From Paramecium octaurelia (Eukaryota > Ciliophora > Oligohymenophorea > Peniculida > Parameciidae): a DNA stretch of 30,622 nt. The position numbers and the translations under genes were made by a program. The notes beneath the pieces are model-generated. The model searched no databases. It had not been told where the DNA came from and was given only the letters and a program-made list of their open reading frames with translations. Location of the stretch: positions 12,938-43,559 of the forward strand of contig CAJJDP010000181.1 in assembly GCA_905182995.1 (NCBI GenBank), read 5' to 3'. Within the stretch, counting starts at the first letter, position 1; the number at the start of each line of letters is the position of its first letter. This document shows positions 1-10,981 of the stretch, one piece after another.

Positions 1-716
1 TATTAAGATCTGTTCAACTTAATTGCTGTGTGGTCACTGGCTATTAGTTCATTGATGTTCCATCTTAATCTAAACTGAATCTTTCAAATGGATTCTTAAT
101 CAACATTCATTAATTAGAATTCTATTAAAATAATATTCTAATTTACATTAAATTAAATCTTCTCCAATTATTTAGACAAATTGTTTCTTTATTACGCAGA
201 AACTTAACTTTAGTTTAAAAAATCTCAAAAGATAGTAATTTCGCAATTGATAGAAATATAATAAAATCACACCAACAGATTATAAATCTTCTTTTTTTTT
301 TACTTTAAGAAAACTCTTTCGAGAACAAATAACTTTAAATTTTTTTAGTGAAATACATTTATTCCTACATAGTTTACCTCCAAAAGTTTGTGAAATCTAA
401 AATTAGCTACATCCACATTATAATTTTCAATTATTATTAGCATTTATCTTAATTGCATTCCGATGTCTTAATCATGTATTATTATTTATGAAGCGAACCA
501 ATACTAATTAATTATTGAAATTAAGTTAGGATAATACTTATTCATTTATAAAAATAACGATTAAAATCCGCTAAGTAGAATAGAAGATATCCTGTCCTCT
601 ATAAACTGTTATAAAAATAAGTAGAAAAGCCGTATGGAAATGTTATAATCTCTGTTCAATTTAAGTCTTATTTACTATAAAAAATTATTCTCCATTTAAA
701 AATTTATTATCTTTAG
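1..716. other. AT-rich intergenic region upstream of the tubulin gene
   Basis: No gene can be supported here. The first 78 bases read open on the plus strand to a TGA at 76-78, so they could be the tail of an upstream gene, but 25 codons cannot establish that. The rest is very AT-rich with TGA in all frames. The last part should contain the promoter and short 5' leader of the tubulin gene at 717. No distinct motif stands out beyond general A/T runs. Confidence 0.5.
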
Positions 717-1991
717 ATGTCTTCCTCTTTGCATATTCATATTGGAGGGGCTGGAGTAAAGATTGGTGATATGTTATGGAAATTGTATGAAAAAGAATAC
801 AACGAAACAACTCAGAAGACTTATATTTATGAAGAAGTTGATGGGAATCATTATCCATAAGCACTTTTCTTCGATACAGATGATAGAATAATACATGAAG
901 TCTAAAAGAATACATCAATAAAATTTAAGAATAAATCATTTTTACATGCAAAAGAGGATGCATCGACTCATTGTCGAGGGTGGTATATTGTTGGAGATAC
1001 GATTTTGTTAGAAGCATTAGATTATATTAGAAAAAAAATAGAAACGATGGATCGATTAGAAGAAATTGTAATAACAAATTCAATAAGTGGAGGAACTGGG
1101 TCAGGATTTTTATGTAGATTAGTATATGAAATAACAGAATATGTGAAAAGGAAAGTAAAAATACATGGATTTATGATTTTCCCATCTTCAGAAATGTGTA
1201 ATAGTACTGTAGAAATTTATAATACTATTGACGCAAGTCAAGCCCTGATAGAGTACTTTCACAGCATTACAATATTTGACAATTAGTCAATGTACAATGT
1301 TATTGATCATCAATTAGGTTTGGACTTTGTTGATTATCAACATTTAAATAATGTGGTTTCTCAAATAATTAGTTCATATACTGGATTAAGAAGGTTTAAC
1401 AACAGTGATAATTCCAAATTTTTATCAAATTTGTGCCCTTATCCTTATATGCATTTTTTAATTCCATAATATGGCTAAATGACTTTAATCAATGATTACA
1501 CTAGAAAAGAATTAAAACAAGAATAATTTATCAAATTTCTCTCAAAAGTAGAGTAAAAATTATATCAATGTCCTAAAAGTCCTAATTATATTGCTACTGC
1601 GTTATTATTTAGATAAAAATAATTGAACTCTTTTTATGGTAAATTTGATTTAATACTAAAAAATTTTGATCATTACTTTGGCTAAAGTCCAAATATATTT
1701 TAATGTCAATCATCCAATTACTAAGTATTACCTGAACTAGCATAAATGAAACAAACTGGAACCTTCTTTTCTAATGATGCTTCAATTGTTAGTAGGTTTA
1801 AATTATTAACTCGTAAGTTTGATATATTGTACAGGAAAAGAGCATTTGTACATTGGTATGTTGGCTAAGGTCAAGAAGCAAATATGTTGATGGAATAAAG
1901 AGAATCTTTTGGTGATTTAATAGCTGATTATGAGGATTTCAAAGTTGCGGAAAATTTACCAATTGAGAGCTAAAATGATGATGAATTTTGA
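717..1991 (+). CDS. divergent alpha-like tubulin (424 aa)
   Basis: One open frame with TAA/TAG as Gln and a TGA stop gives 424 aa without an intron; ordinary alpha-tubulin is about 450 aa. The start fits the conserved tubulin N-terminus (residues 7-17, HIHIGGAGVKI). The nucleotide-binding signature SGGTGSG lies at 124-130. An alpha-type block RKRAFVHWYVGQGQE lies at 373-387, followed by an alpha-like acidic helix. The family forms the alpha subunit of microtubule heterodimers. Oddities: there is no alpha K40 acetylation loop; Lys234 sits where alpha-tubulin has its catalytic Glu254, while the nearby Asp231 is kept; the S9-S10 loop is about five residues shorter than in alpha; the C-terminal tail is short but ends DDEF, keeping an alpha-like terminal aromatic residue. 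It may belong to an atypical ciliate class such as kappa-tubulin, but I cannot assign the class from sequence alone. The clean frame suggests a functional gene. Confidence 0.93.
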
Positions 1992-2414
1992 GATACATTA
2001 TTATAGATATGCAAGCTTATAGTATTAATTTTTACTTAAAAAAATGATTCTAATTAAATTATTATTTTCAATTGCATTTTATTATTTTCATTTTAAAATA
2101 ATATTTCTTAAAGTTCAAACAGAAGATTCTAACCTTGTCACAATACGAAAATGATTAAAGTTATATTTTAATATTCAATATTTATTTTTTAATTTCTTCA
2201 CTAAAACGATATATTATAATACTATTCATAATCTCCTAAGAATTGCCCTTCTTTGTAGAGTTAATCAAATAATCGATAATTAATTCTTTTTCAAAAATAA
2301 AGATATTGATTGTTGTATACATAATGGTTTCATCTCTTTAATTATATTATACTATTTATATAACGCTCAATACTTATATTATAAGTATAAGTAATAATAT
2401 TTGAATAGTTAAAA
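1992..2414. other. AT-rich intergenic region after the tubulin gene
   Basis: This stretch holds the 3' flank of the tubulin gene. It contains A/T runs and short imperfect inverted repeats, such as the alternating TTATA/TATAA stretch around 2360-2400. No coding frame is supported. Confidence 0.5.
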
Positions 2415-3850
2415 ATGAGTACAACTTTTCAGAAATTATTCAAATAAGATTAGAATGATCAAACAGGGAGAAGAAGTACGAGATGAAAGAAGATGATATT
2501 GAGTAGCGATCCGCATCGAAGTTTTATAAGTGCACCCTCAACTTATTCTAGACCTATTATCAGTTTCAACCTTCTCAAAATGATTTTCTAACCATATCTA
2601 AGTTATTTTAATTATAAATATTTTCCTGCTTAATTTAAGGATAAAAATGATTTTTAATTTTTCGAAAACAATGGATTTATAGAATTTAATTTATTTTTGA
2701 TTTTTCAAAATCAATAATATCTGAGAAATGATATATTAATAAGATATTTGCAGAAAAAGGAGGTGAAGCATTTATGAGAATCTTAAATTTTCATAATCAC
2801 CTCTGAAAGTGATTTTGAATATATCTCTACTGCAGAGCTTCTTATTCAGACTGTTTATTGGGAAATTGAGATTTGAATGACCCTATTTTAAAATACTATT
2901 CATTTAAAGAATCCAATTCAAGGATGGATAATCAAAGGAATCACTTTTTTAAAGGGAATCCTAGAATGCTGCCAGGAAAGAAAGTATGATAGAAGTTATG
3001 AATATGAAGGTGGTGAAGATTTTAAAAATCAGAATTTAACAGAAGAACAAATCAGAATTTAATAGAAAAACTTTACTGAAGCTTTAGATACAGCTGATTA
3101 TGTAATTGTAAAGTAAAGTAATATTTAATTAAAAATAATGCTAGGTATCATTAGCTCGGATTTTGAATAGGGCAAGAGTAAAAAATAATCTAGAGGAAGT
3201 TGGAGCTAAAACAAGGCTGGTTAGTTTGTGAAGACAGATTAGGATGTTGTAAATAATCAGGATAAGCACTTCAATTAAATGAAAATTTATGTTATTGACC
3301 TGAATGAAGGAGGGAAGTTGACCATCTCAGAGCAGACAATTCCATAAGGATTTTAGAGATTTATCCAGATCTTTGGTTATGAAACCTATTTCAAACTCCA
3401 TCTTAAATTATTATGAAGCTCCTAAAACATTTAGACAGGTAAATTATAATGTTAAAAAAGTGTGCTAAGTCAATTAGAGAAATAACGAGTAAAAGAGCTG
3501 AGATTTGTTCTAGGCTAAGAATTAATAACAATATTGTAGGTGAAACAAACTATGAGGGACTCTTTAAATGTGTCAAATTTTAAGAAGAACAGATGAATGG
3601 TGATGAAACTTCTAGATTTAAGAAGATTATGTTCTGCTATTGATAATATTAGCTTTCAAGTAGAAATATTCAAAGCTTTATTCAACCTATGAGAGGACTT
3701 TAACCACCCAAAGTTGAGTCAATTGTTTATAATTATTCAACTTAAAAATAAATGAGATAGTATCTTCTTAAAGTTATCCCTTCAGCACATTTTCCGTTGA
3801 ATCTCCTCTAACCATAACACTTATAGATGGTATAAAAGAATTAGTAGGGA
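2415..3850 (+). pseudogene. possible decayed protein gene, unidentified
   Basis: A frame starting at ATG 2415 reads protein-like (begins MSTTFQKLFK) but meets TGA codons near 2484, 2774 and 2874. The same frame is then open for about 180 codons from ATG 2877 to a TGA near 3415, with mixed, charged composition including KIYVIDLNEGGKLTISEQ. From about 3450 a different frame looks better (MLKKCAKSIREITSKR), with one TGA near 3639, and continues through MRGLQPPKVESIVYNYS into the repeat that begins at 3735. This is what a gene with several stop and frame lesions would look like, but frames with only one stop codon stay open by chance fairly often, so the case is weak. I do not recognise the family. 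Confidence 0.28.
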
Positions 3851-5218
3851 AATTAAAAGAATCAACCGATCATAATATTATTGATGTATTATTAATTATT
3901 TTAATTTTAGATTGATTTTTCTTGAAGATTATTAATTCAAATTCCATACGTTATGCAACATTTCTAATCAATTCCTGATATCAAGCCATTATTATTTCAA
4001 TTTTTTATCAATAAAAAAAAACATATTTAACAGGTATTTTATCAATTAAATGATAAATATGCAAATTTAGAGTCGTGCCAATTTTTAGAATCTCTAAAGT
4101 ATCCAAAGCCATTTGCACCACTCAGAGCGGACGAATGCCATCCTCATTTCCATGGGATTATATGAAGGTCTGTATCTAAGCTCGCAGTCAGTTCATCAAG
4201 TAATTGGCAGAGCTAGTCGAGCAAGAGTAATTGGTCAATCATCCCTCTCATGGCAAGAGTGGATGTGCATCCGCCTGACAGTTTTCTAGTAAACTTAATA
4301 GAATCAATAGATATAGGTCTGTTGACTGGACTCCAGTGCTCCTAGTTTTGGGTTTAACTTTAATAGAATGGAAAACGATTCTAGTTTTTTGGCTAAACCA
4401 AATACTTAATTAGTCATGAATGTCTAGAATAGAGGGCAATGAATTAAATCAGTCCTTAACGCATCATTTCATCTAACACACATCTTTATTGCTATACCCT
4501 TCTTACTATTTGAATTATTGGTTATCATAAAATATTAGTTTAGTTATTCCTTATCTTTCTCATCTAATTACGCTGTCAAATTTTCAATTCACATAATTGT
4601 TTTAGAATTGTAATTCTTATAAGTATAAAATACAAAAATATTTTGTTTTATATCTATTTTTTATTTACAAAACAATTTAATTTAATTTGTTTATTATTCA
4701 CTTAAAATTCAAGCATGTTTTAAGTTTTGATATTTGAATAATAATCGAAATTTCTTTGTAAATTCTATATCTTTTAAATGATGAAATTAAATCTTAATTA
4801 TGATTACTTACTTAAAGTATTTTTCTCTAGAGAATTATGCATTTTTAATACATATGATGTCAACCAAGTAAATAATAGATATTTCTTATTGCTTGTTTTC
4901 AACATACTTCAATTATTAAAATAAACTTTAGAAATATAAAAGCAACCTATTTAAACGCTAGACTAGCTATTTAAATTAAAAAATGCTAAATATCAGCTAC
5001 TACAGAATAAACACAATTGGGCTTTCTTGTAGAATACCTCTAAATATTATAGATGAAAAATATTTTCTTAAGATCAAAAGGAATCATCACTAAATTGCGA
5101 AGATGAAGATTTAAATATAAAATTACTTGATGCTAAATTTTAGATTTCATTTAATTGTTTATTTCATATATTTACTTTTGATTCTAAACCCATTAAAGTG
5201 ATCGAAAATTTCTCTTTT
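3735..5218. repeat. ~1.48 kb duplicated segment A, left copy
   Basis: This segment aligns along its length with 5227-6694, with scattered substitutions and small indels (about 3% in the parts compared by eye). The left copy ends exactly at the single N at 5219. Most of it is AT-rich non-coding sequence; 4060-4350 is a more GC-rich island described separately. It may be one side of two overlapping, unmerged contigs rather than a true tandem duplication. Confidence 0.85.
4060..4350. other. GC-richer conserved island in segment A, left copy
   Basis: This patch is clearly richer in G+C than its surroundings (about 45% by eye) and is repeated at 5550-5840. Both strands have long TGA-free readings. 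The minus strand gives LSGGCTSTLAMRGMIDQ and then, after a TGA present in both copies, SALSGANGFGYFRDS. The plus strand also reads open for about 90 codons. It could be a coding remnant on either strand or a structured non-coding RNA. I recognise no family. Confidence 0.4.
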
Positions 5219-5219
5219 N
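5219..5219. other. single N at the junction of segment A copies
   Basis: The ambiguous base sits between the last aligned base of the left copy (5218) and the start of the right copy (about 5220-5227). It looks like a contig join. Confidence 0.8.
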
Positions 5220-5226
5220 TTTAATG

Positions 5227-6694
5227 ATTCAACTTAAAAATAATTGAGATATTATATTCTTAAGGATATCCCCTCAGCACATCTTCTATTGAATCTCCTC
5301 TAACCATAATACTTATAGATTGTATAAAATAATGAGTAAGGAAATTAAAAGAATCAACCGATCATAATATGATTGATGTATTATTAATTATTTTCATTTT
5401 AGATTGATTTTTCTTGAAGATTATTAATTCAAATTCCATACGTTATGCAACATTTCTAATCAATTCCTGATATCAAGCCATTATTATTTCAATTTTTTAT
5501 CAATAAAAAAAAACATATTTAACTGGAATTTTATCAATTAAAGATAAATATGCAAATTTAGAGTCGTGCCAATTAGTAGAATCTCTAAAGTATCCAAAGC
5601 CATTTGCACCACTCAGAGCGGACGAATGCCATCCTCATTTCCATGGGATTATATGAAGGTCTGGATCTAAGCTCGCAGTCAGTTCATCAAGTAATTTGCA
5701 GAGCTAGTCGAGCAAGAGCAATTGGTTAATCATACCTCTCATGCCAAGAGTGGATGTGCATCCGCCTGACAGTTTTCTAGTAAACTTAATAGAATCAATA
5801 TATATAGGTCTGTTGACTGGACTCCAGTGCTCCTAGTTTTAGGTTTAACTTTAATAGAATGGAAAACGATTCTAGTTTTTTGGCTAAACCAAATACTTAA
5901 TTAGTCATGAATGTCTAGAATAGAGGGCATAACTTAAATCAGTCCTTAATGCATCATTTCATATAACAAATTAATATACCCTTCTTACTATTTGAATTAT
6001 TGGTTATCATAAAATATTAGTTTAGTTATTCCTTATCTTTCTCATCTAATTACGCTGTCAAATTTTCAATTCACATAATTGTTTTAGAATTGTAATTCTT
6101 ATAAGTATAAAATACAAAATATTTGTTTTATATCTATTTTTTATTTACAAAACAATTTAATTTATTTATTATTCACTTAAAATTCAAGCACGTTTTAAGT
6201 CTTGATATTTGAATAATAATCGAAATTTCTTTGTAAATTATATATCTTTTAAATGATGAAATTAAATCTTAATTATGATTACTTACTTAAGGTATTTTTC
6301 TCTAGAGAATTATGCATTTTTAATACATATGATGTCAATCAAGTAAATAATAGATATTTCTTATTGTTTGTTTTCAACATACTTCAATTATTAAAATAAA
6401 CTTTATAAATATAAAAAGCAACCTACTTAAACGCTAGACTAGCTATTTAAATTTAAAAATGCTAAATATCAGCTACTATAGAATAAACACAATTGGGCTT
6501 TCTTGTAGATTATCTCTAAATATTATAGATGAAAGATATTTTCTTAAGATCAAAAGGAATCATCACTAAATTACGAAGATGAAGATTTAAATATAAAATT
6601 ACTTGATGCTAAATTTTAGATTTCATTTAATTGTTTATTTCATATATTTACTTTTGATTCTAAACTCATTAAAGTGATCGAAAATTTCTCTTTT
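5227..6694. repeat. ~1.47 kb duplicated segment A, right copy
   Basis: This is the second copy of 3735-5218. It is collinear throughout, with small indels, for example where the left copy has an extra stretch in the TTAATATACCC region near 5970. After 6694 the sequence continues into unique DNA. Confidence 0.85.
5550..5840. other. GC-richer conserved island in segment A, right copy
   Basis: This is the counterpart of 4060-4350. About eight substitutions were seen by eye over roughly 270 bases. The minus-strand TGA that interrupts the best peptide reading is shared by both copies, so any loss of function predates the duplication, or the region is not protein-coding. Confidence 0.4.
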
Positions 6695-7755
6695 TGATTG
6701 TAAATTATTCACTAAATAATATGATATTTTTGTATTTCTTTCTCTATTGATCCTTAAAGTTATTAATTATGAGAAAGTAAGATGAGAATACTAAAAAAGC
6801 CTAAATAGTCAAGTAATTCATTATTTATTTTGGTTAAAACAAGGAACCTAAATTAAATAGTATATAAAGATATACTTTTTTTAAAATATTTTATATATGT
6901 TTTTCTTTCGCAATATTGAAGTTATTAATCAAATCTGTTTCTCATCTCCTCGAAAGCAAAATTTTTCCTTCCTTAATCTATACAGTTTTCAAAGTGCAAT
7001 CTAAAAGGTCGGATGATTCTGGTATTATGAATAAGTAATCTTAGCTGTATTGTGTAAGAGATTATAATTTCTTAAATTTCTCAATTAAGAATTACCCAGT
7101 TTATTGTTAATAAAAATACAAAAGAAGCAAAGTTTCAAAGTAATAGCTCCAACATTCTAAATTATTTTTAATTAAATGTATTGCTTTGAGAAGACAAATT
7201 CTAAATTGAAACTACATAGACTAGGTATTATTGAGTTAAATAGCAAACTTTAACAGTAAAATACCTTACCTAAAGAAGCATAATAAAAAACTAACCAAAT
7301 TGGATTCATATGATAATATAAAGATGCAGTTTCGCCAATTAAAATAAATTAAAATAAAACTAATTCAAAAAAATATCATCTCTAAGAAAAATTGAGTCAG
7401 ATTGAAGACCCAGAAAAATATTTTTAGATTCTCAAATCAAAACTATTAAAATAATAACAACTCATTTCTTACAATATTTGAATCAAAAATTGTCCAAAGG
7501 ATTACCCAATCAATGCAAGAAATCTCAAGTTCCTTGTAAGGCTATTCGAAAAACTCTAACATCAATTTTTAGACACTAAATACTTAATGAATAAAGAAAT
7601 AAATCCTTAATCATGGATTATAATCCTTATACTTCTGTCTAGAGTAGTTCTTATTGGTATGAGATTAGCATAAGTATTGAATATTATTTTATATAATAAC
7701 TAAAACCTAATAAAATTCTAAAACTATTATTTAGATTTTATTTTTAAACAATCTT
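6695..7755. other. intergenic region downstream of the left surface-antigen copy
   Basis: No coding frame is supported. From about 7200 onward this flank is recognisably homologous, but well diverged, to 8860-9440 downstream of the second antigen copy: shared GTTAAATAGCA and ATGAATAAAGAAAT blocks occur in the same order. The antigen duplication therefore includes 3' flanking DNA. Confidence 0.55.
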
Positions 7756-7808
7756 ATTAATTTTTTTCATTAATAAATTTTTCCCTATATATAATATGAA
7801 AATCAAAA
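7756..7808 (-). promoter_or_regulatory. conserved 3' flank / probable 3'UTR of surface antigen, left copy
   Basis: The 53 bases directly after the TGA stop are identical to 9441-9493 after the other antigen copy, while DNA further downstream is strongly diverged. The sharp limit suggests a functional 3'UTR with its cleavage/polyadenylation signals. It contains ATTAATAAA on the plus strand and TATATATAGGGAAAAATTT on the sense strand. Confidence 0.5.
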
Positions 7809-8714
7809 TCATGCCATTAATCCCAAAAGACCGAGTGAAATAACTTACAAGATGTAAGCACTGTCGTTGGTAGTTGTTCCATCATCTGTTCCATTATTGG
7901 TACCATTTGAATTATTTGGAGTGACAGATTCTGCAATGCAACTTTCACATTTATTAGTAGCGGCGTTCAAACTATAAGTGTAAGCTGATTTAGTGTAGCA
8001 AATCTTGGAATCAGTCATGGTTCCTGGATCAGCAGCAGCGCATTTTCCGCTTTAGAGAACACAAACGGTAGAAGAGGCTCCATCGAAACTTGGAATTGGT
8101 TGACAATCAGTTCCGGTGGCAAAGGTATCACAAGCGTGATTAGCACAATTTGTTCCTGTTGAGTTTTCAGTCCATTTGCATGTTGGGTTGGTTGTGCAAG
8201 CCAATTTGTCTTTGGTAGCATCGGCACAAGCTGTGAAAGTCTTGCATGTTCCATTAACCTTATCAGTTCCAGTGGGAGTGAAAGCACAAACAGTTGATTT
8301 GCTGTTTTCCAAACCACCTCCGTTACAAGATGTGATGGTCTTATAGGTTGAGCAGGCAGCCTTGGCAATGCAACTTGTTCCATTGGAAACACAAGCCTTT
8401 CCTGTAATAACACCCATACAATTAGCATTTGATGTTCCTCCAGTGATATCTTCACATTGCTTTTATCTGCAGGCCTTAGTTCCTGTAGTAGCTCCAACTG
8501 GTAATGCGAAAATACATTCTCCATCAGTTCCATAGAAACAACCAGCTTCAACATAGCTTGAGCAAGCAGCATATGGGATACATTTGGTTCCATCAGTTGT
8601 GCAAGATCCTCCAGTTACTGAGATAAGTTTGCATTAGTCGTTTGTACCCTTTTATTCATCTCCACATTCCTTCAATTTACAAGTATTAGCAGTGGCATTC
8701 CAATAGCAGATACC
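7809..8714 (-). CDS. surface (immobilization) antigen, C-terminal 301 residues, GPI-type end
   Basis: Read from 8714 down to a TGA at 7809-7811, the frame is intact for 301 codons. It has the regular cysteine spacing of Paramecium surface antigen (PSA) repeats, with blocks such as CKWTENSTGTNCANHACDTF. Next come an Asn/Thr/Gly-rich linker and a hydrophobic tail SAYILQVISLGLLGLMA, the usual form of a GPI-attachment signal. Known members are 200-300 kDa proteins coating the cell and cilia, expressed one serotype at a time. The 5' part is missing: the frame stops at the N at 8715 and the DNA beyond is non-coding. The copy is therefore truncated either in the genome or by a contig join. It is nearly identical to the end of the antigen gene at 9494 but lacks that copy's nonsense codon. 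Confidence 0.88.
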
Positions 8715-8715
8715 N
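8715..8715. other. single N where the left antigen copy stops
   Basis: Left of the N the sequence is antigen coding DNA (codons GGT ATC TGC ... on the minus strand). Right of it is AT-rich non-coding DNA. This is the same join pattern as at the other Ns. Confidence 0.75.
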
Positions 8716-9440
8716 ACACATCATCAATTTATATTAAAGAGGAATATGACAAGTAATGTTTCCTTTTTTAATATTTTAGGAATTCCTTTATGAAAAGTAT
8801 CATAAAGGGAAATTTTTCGATTTCAGCTTGGTTGAGTAGGTGCGTTTTAGATTATCCCAATGGACACGAGATACCATTTAGTTAAATAGCATACTTTAAA
8901 AGTGCAATACCTAGTCTAAAAAATCATAAAATTGTTACACTAAGAATTTTTTCGTTAATTGGAATTTCAAATCATTATCCCATATCTTTCCTTTAGGTTT
9001 TCAATGTGTCACTCTTCTGTTGGTGAAACAATTATGTAATCCAATCAATTTTTATGTATAAATTTTGTGAACTTATCACCTTCCTTCTTATTTGACTGTC
9101 TCGCAGTGATTGTTAAATCAATAATGAAAGGAATGCTTTAATTATTTTGTCTTTCAAAATTAGTTTAATAAATTAATATATTTGATCTTAAATATTCAGG
9201 TAAAATTTACAACAGGTTAAACTTAATTTTTAAGGAATTTAAAGTTTTTTTAAAGATTACTGAAGAATTCCAAGAAGATTTGTAAATGAATAAAGAAATT
9301 CTTCCTCAAAATTGATGAGAGATTTATACTTCAGTCTAAAGAAGTTCTTGTTTGTAATAACTAAATCCTATTTTAATTAATTCTATATTTACTATTTATT
9401 TGATTTAATTAAAAAACTGTTTTCTTAAAAGATTTAATTA
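8716..9440. other. intergenic region between the two antigen copies
   Basis: No gene is seen. From about 8860 it matches, with many differences, the flank at 7200-7755. It is the 3' flank of the antigen gene that ends at 9494. Confidence 0.55.
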
Positions 9441-9493
9441 ATTAATTTTTTTCATTAATAAATTTTTCCCTATATATAATATGAAAATCAAAA
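9441..9493 (-). promoter_or_regulatory. conserved 3' flank / probable 3'UTR of surface antigen, right copy
   Basis: Identical over 53 bases to 7756-7808, directly after the TGA stop at 9494-9496. DNA further downstream is much less similar between the two copies. Confidence 0.5.
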
Positions 9494-10929
9494 TCATGCC
9501 ATTAATCCCAAAAGACCGAGTGAAATAACTGACAAGATGTAAGCACTGTCGGTGGTAGTTGTTCCATTATCTGTGTTATTGTTAGTTCCATTTGAATTGT
9601 TTGGATTGACAGATCCTGAAATGCAACTTTCACATTTATTAGTAGCGGCGTTCCAACTATAAGTGTAAGCTGATTTAGTGTAGCAAATCTTGGAATCAGT
9701 CATGGTTCCTGGATCAGCAGCAGCGCATTTTCCGCTTTAAAGAACACAAACGGTGGATGAGGTTCCATCGAAACTTGGAATTGGTTGACAATCAGTTCCG
9801 GTGGCAAAGGTATCACAAGCGTGATTAGCACAATTTGTTCCTGTTGAGTTTTCAGTCCATTTGCATGTTGGGTTGGTTGTGCAAGCCAATTTATCTTTGG
9901 TAGCATCGGCACAAGCTGTGAAGGTCTTGCATGTTCCATTAACCTTATCAGTTCCAGTGGGAGTGAAAGCACAAACAGTTGATTTGCTGTTTTCCAAACC
10001 ACCTCCGTTGCAAGATGTGATGGTCTTATAGGTTGAGCAGGCAGCCTTGGCAATGCAACTTGTTCCATTGGAAACACAAGCCTTTCCTGTGATAACACCC
10101 ATACAATTAGCATTTGATGTTCCTCCAGTGATATCTTCACATTGCTTTTATCTGCAGGCCTTAGTTCCTGTAGTAGCTCCAACTGGTAATGCGAAAATAC
10201 ATTCTCCATCAGTTCCATAGAAACAACCAGCTTCAACATAGCTTGAGCAGGCAGCATATGGGATACATTTGGTTCAATCAGTTGTGCAAGATCCTCCAGT
10301 TACTGAGATAAGTTTGCATTAGTCGTTTGTACCCTTTTATTCATCTCCACATTCCTTCAATTTACAAGTATTGGCATTCCAATGTCAGATACCATCAGTT
10401 CCAAGGTTATTACATGCTGTTTATGTCTTGTAGGTAGCACAAGCTGCTTTAGCAATACAAGCTGCTTCATCAGGAAAACATGTTGGCCCATATGAGAGAC
10501 ATTCATCATTGGTGGCAGCAACGGCATCTGTACATTATCCGAACTTCTAGCATTTTCCAGTTGGTAACCATCCACAAGATCCATCAGTTCCGACGACGCA
10601 TGAGGCCTTCAATGTTATGCTGGCACAATTTGTAATTGGAATACATGTGTCTCCATTTGTTGTGCACAATGGTGAGAATCCTTAGCATTCAGAATGTGTC
10701 TTCTTGATAGCATCTTCACATCTGTCATAATCATAGCATGATCCATTAACCCAAAGGCATGGTCCATAGTTGGATTTAATACAGAATTATTTATTAGAAA
10801 ATTCAGTACATGAGGCTCCAGCAACATAACTTTATCCATTGGTCTTGCAACCAGCGAGGAAGGTGTTACATTCATCGTCAGTTAAACCGTTCTTATCACT
10901 ACAAACTCTAGCTCTGCATTTATTTGTTG

Positions 10930-10981
10930 CAGTATCCCAACCAGATCCTCCTACTCAGTATCCCAACCAGATCCTCCTACT
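10930..10981. repeat. 26-bp perfect tandem duplication inside the antigen pseudogene
   Basis: The unit at 10930-10955 is repeated exactly at 10956-10981. Because 26 is not a multiple of three, it shifts the antigen frame. Removing one unit joins the upstream and downstream frames, which shows it is a secondary insertion. Confidence 0.93.

Noticed and set aside
1..78. Possible C-terminal tail of an upstream plus-strand gene ending in TGA at 76-78
   Set aside because: Only 25 codons at the window edge, with no recognisable pattern; not enough to call.
685..918. 77-aa minus-strand frame overlapping the start of the tubulin gene
   Set aside because: It lies antisense to the conserved tubulin N-terminus, which is clearly coding on the plus strand.
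8015..8593. 192-aa minus-strand frame (and its twin at 9700-10257)
   Set aside because: These are shifted-frame shadows of the antigen coding sequence. The true frame has regular cysteines and ends in the GPI signal; the shadow is Leu/Gln-rich without pattern.
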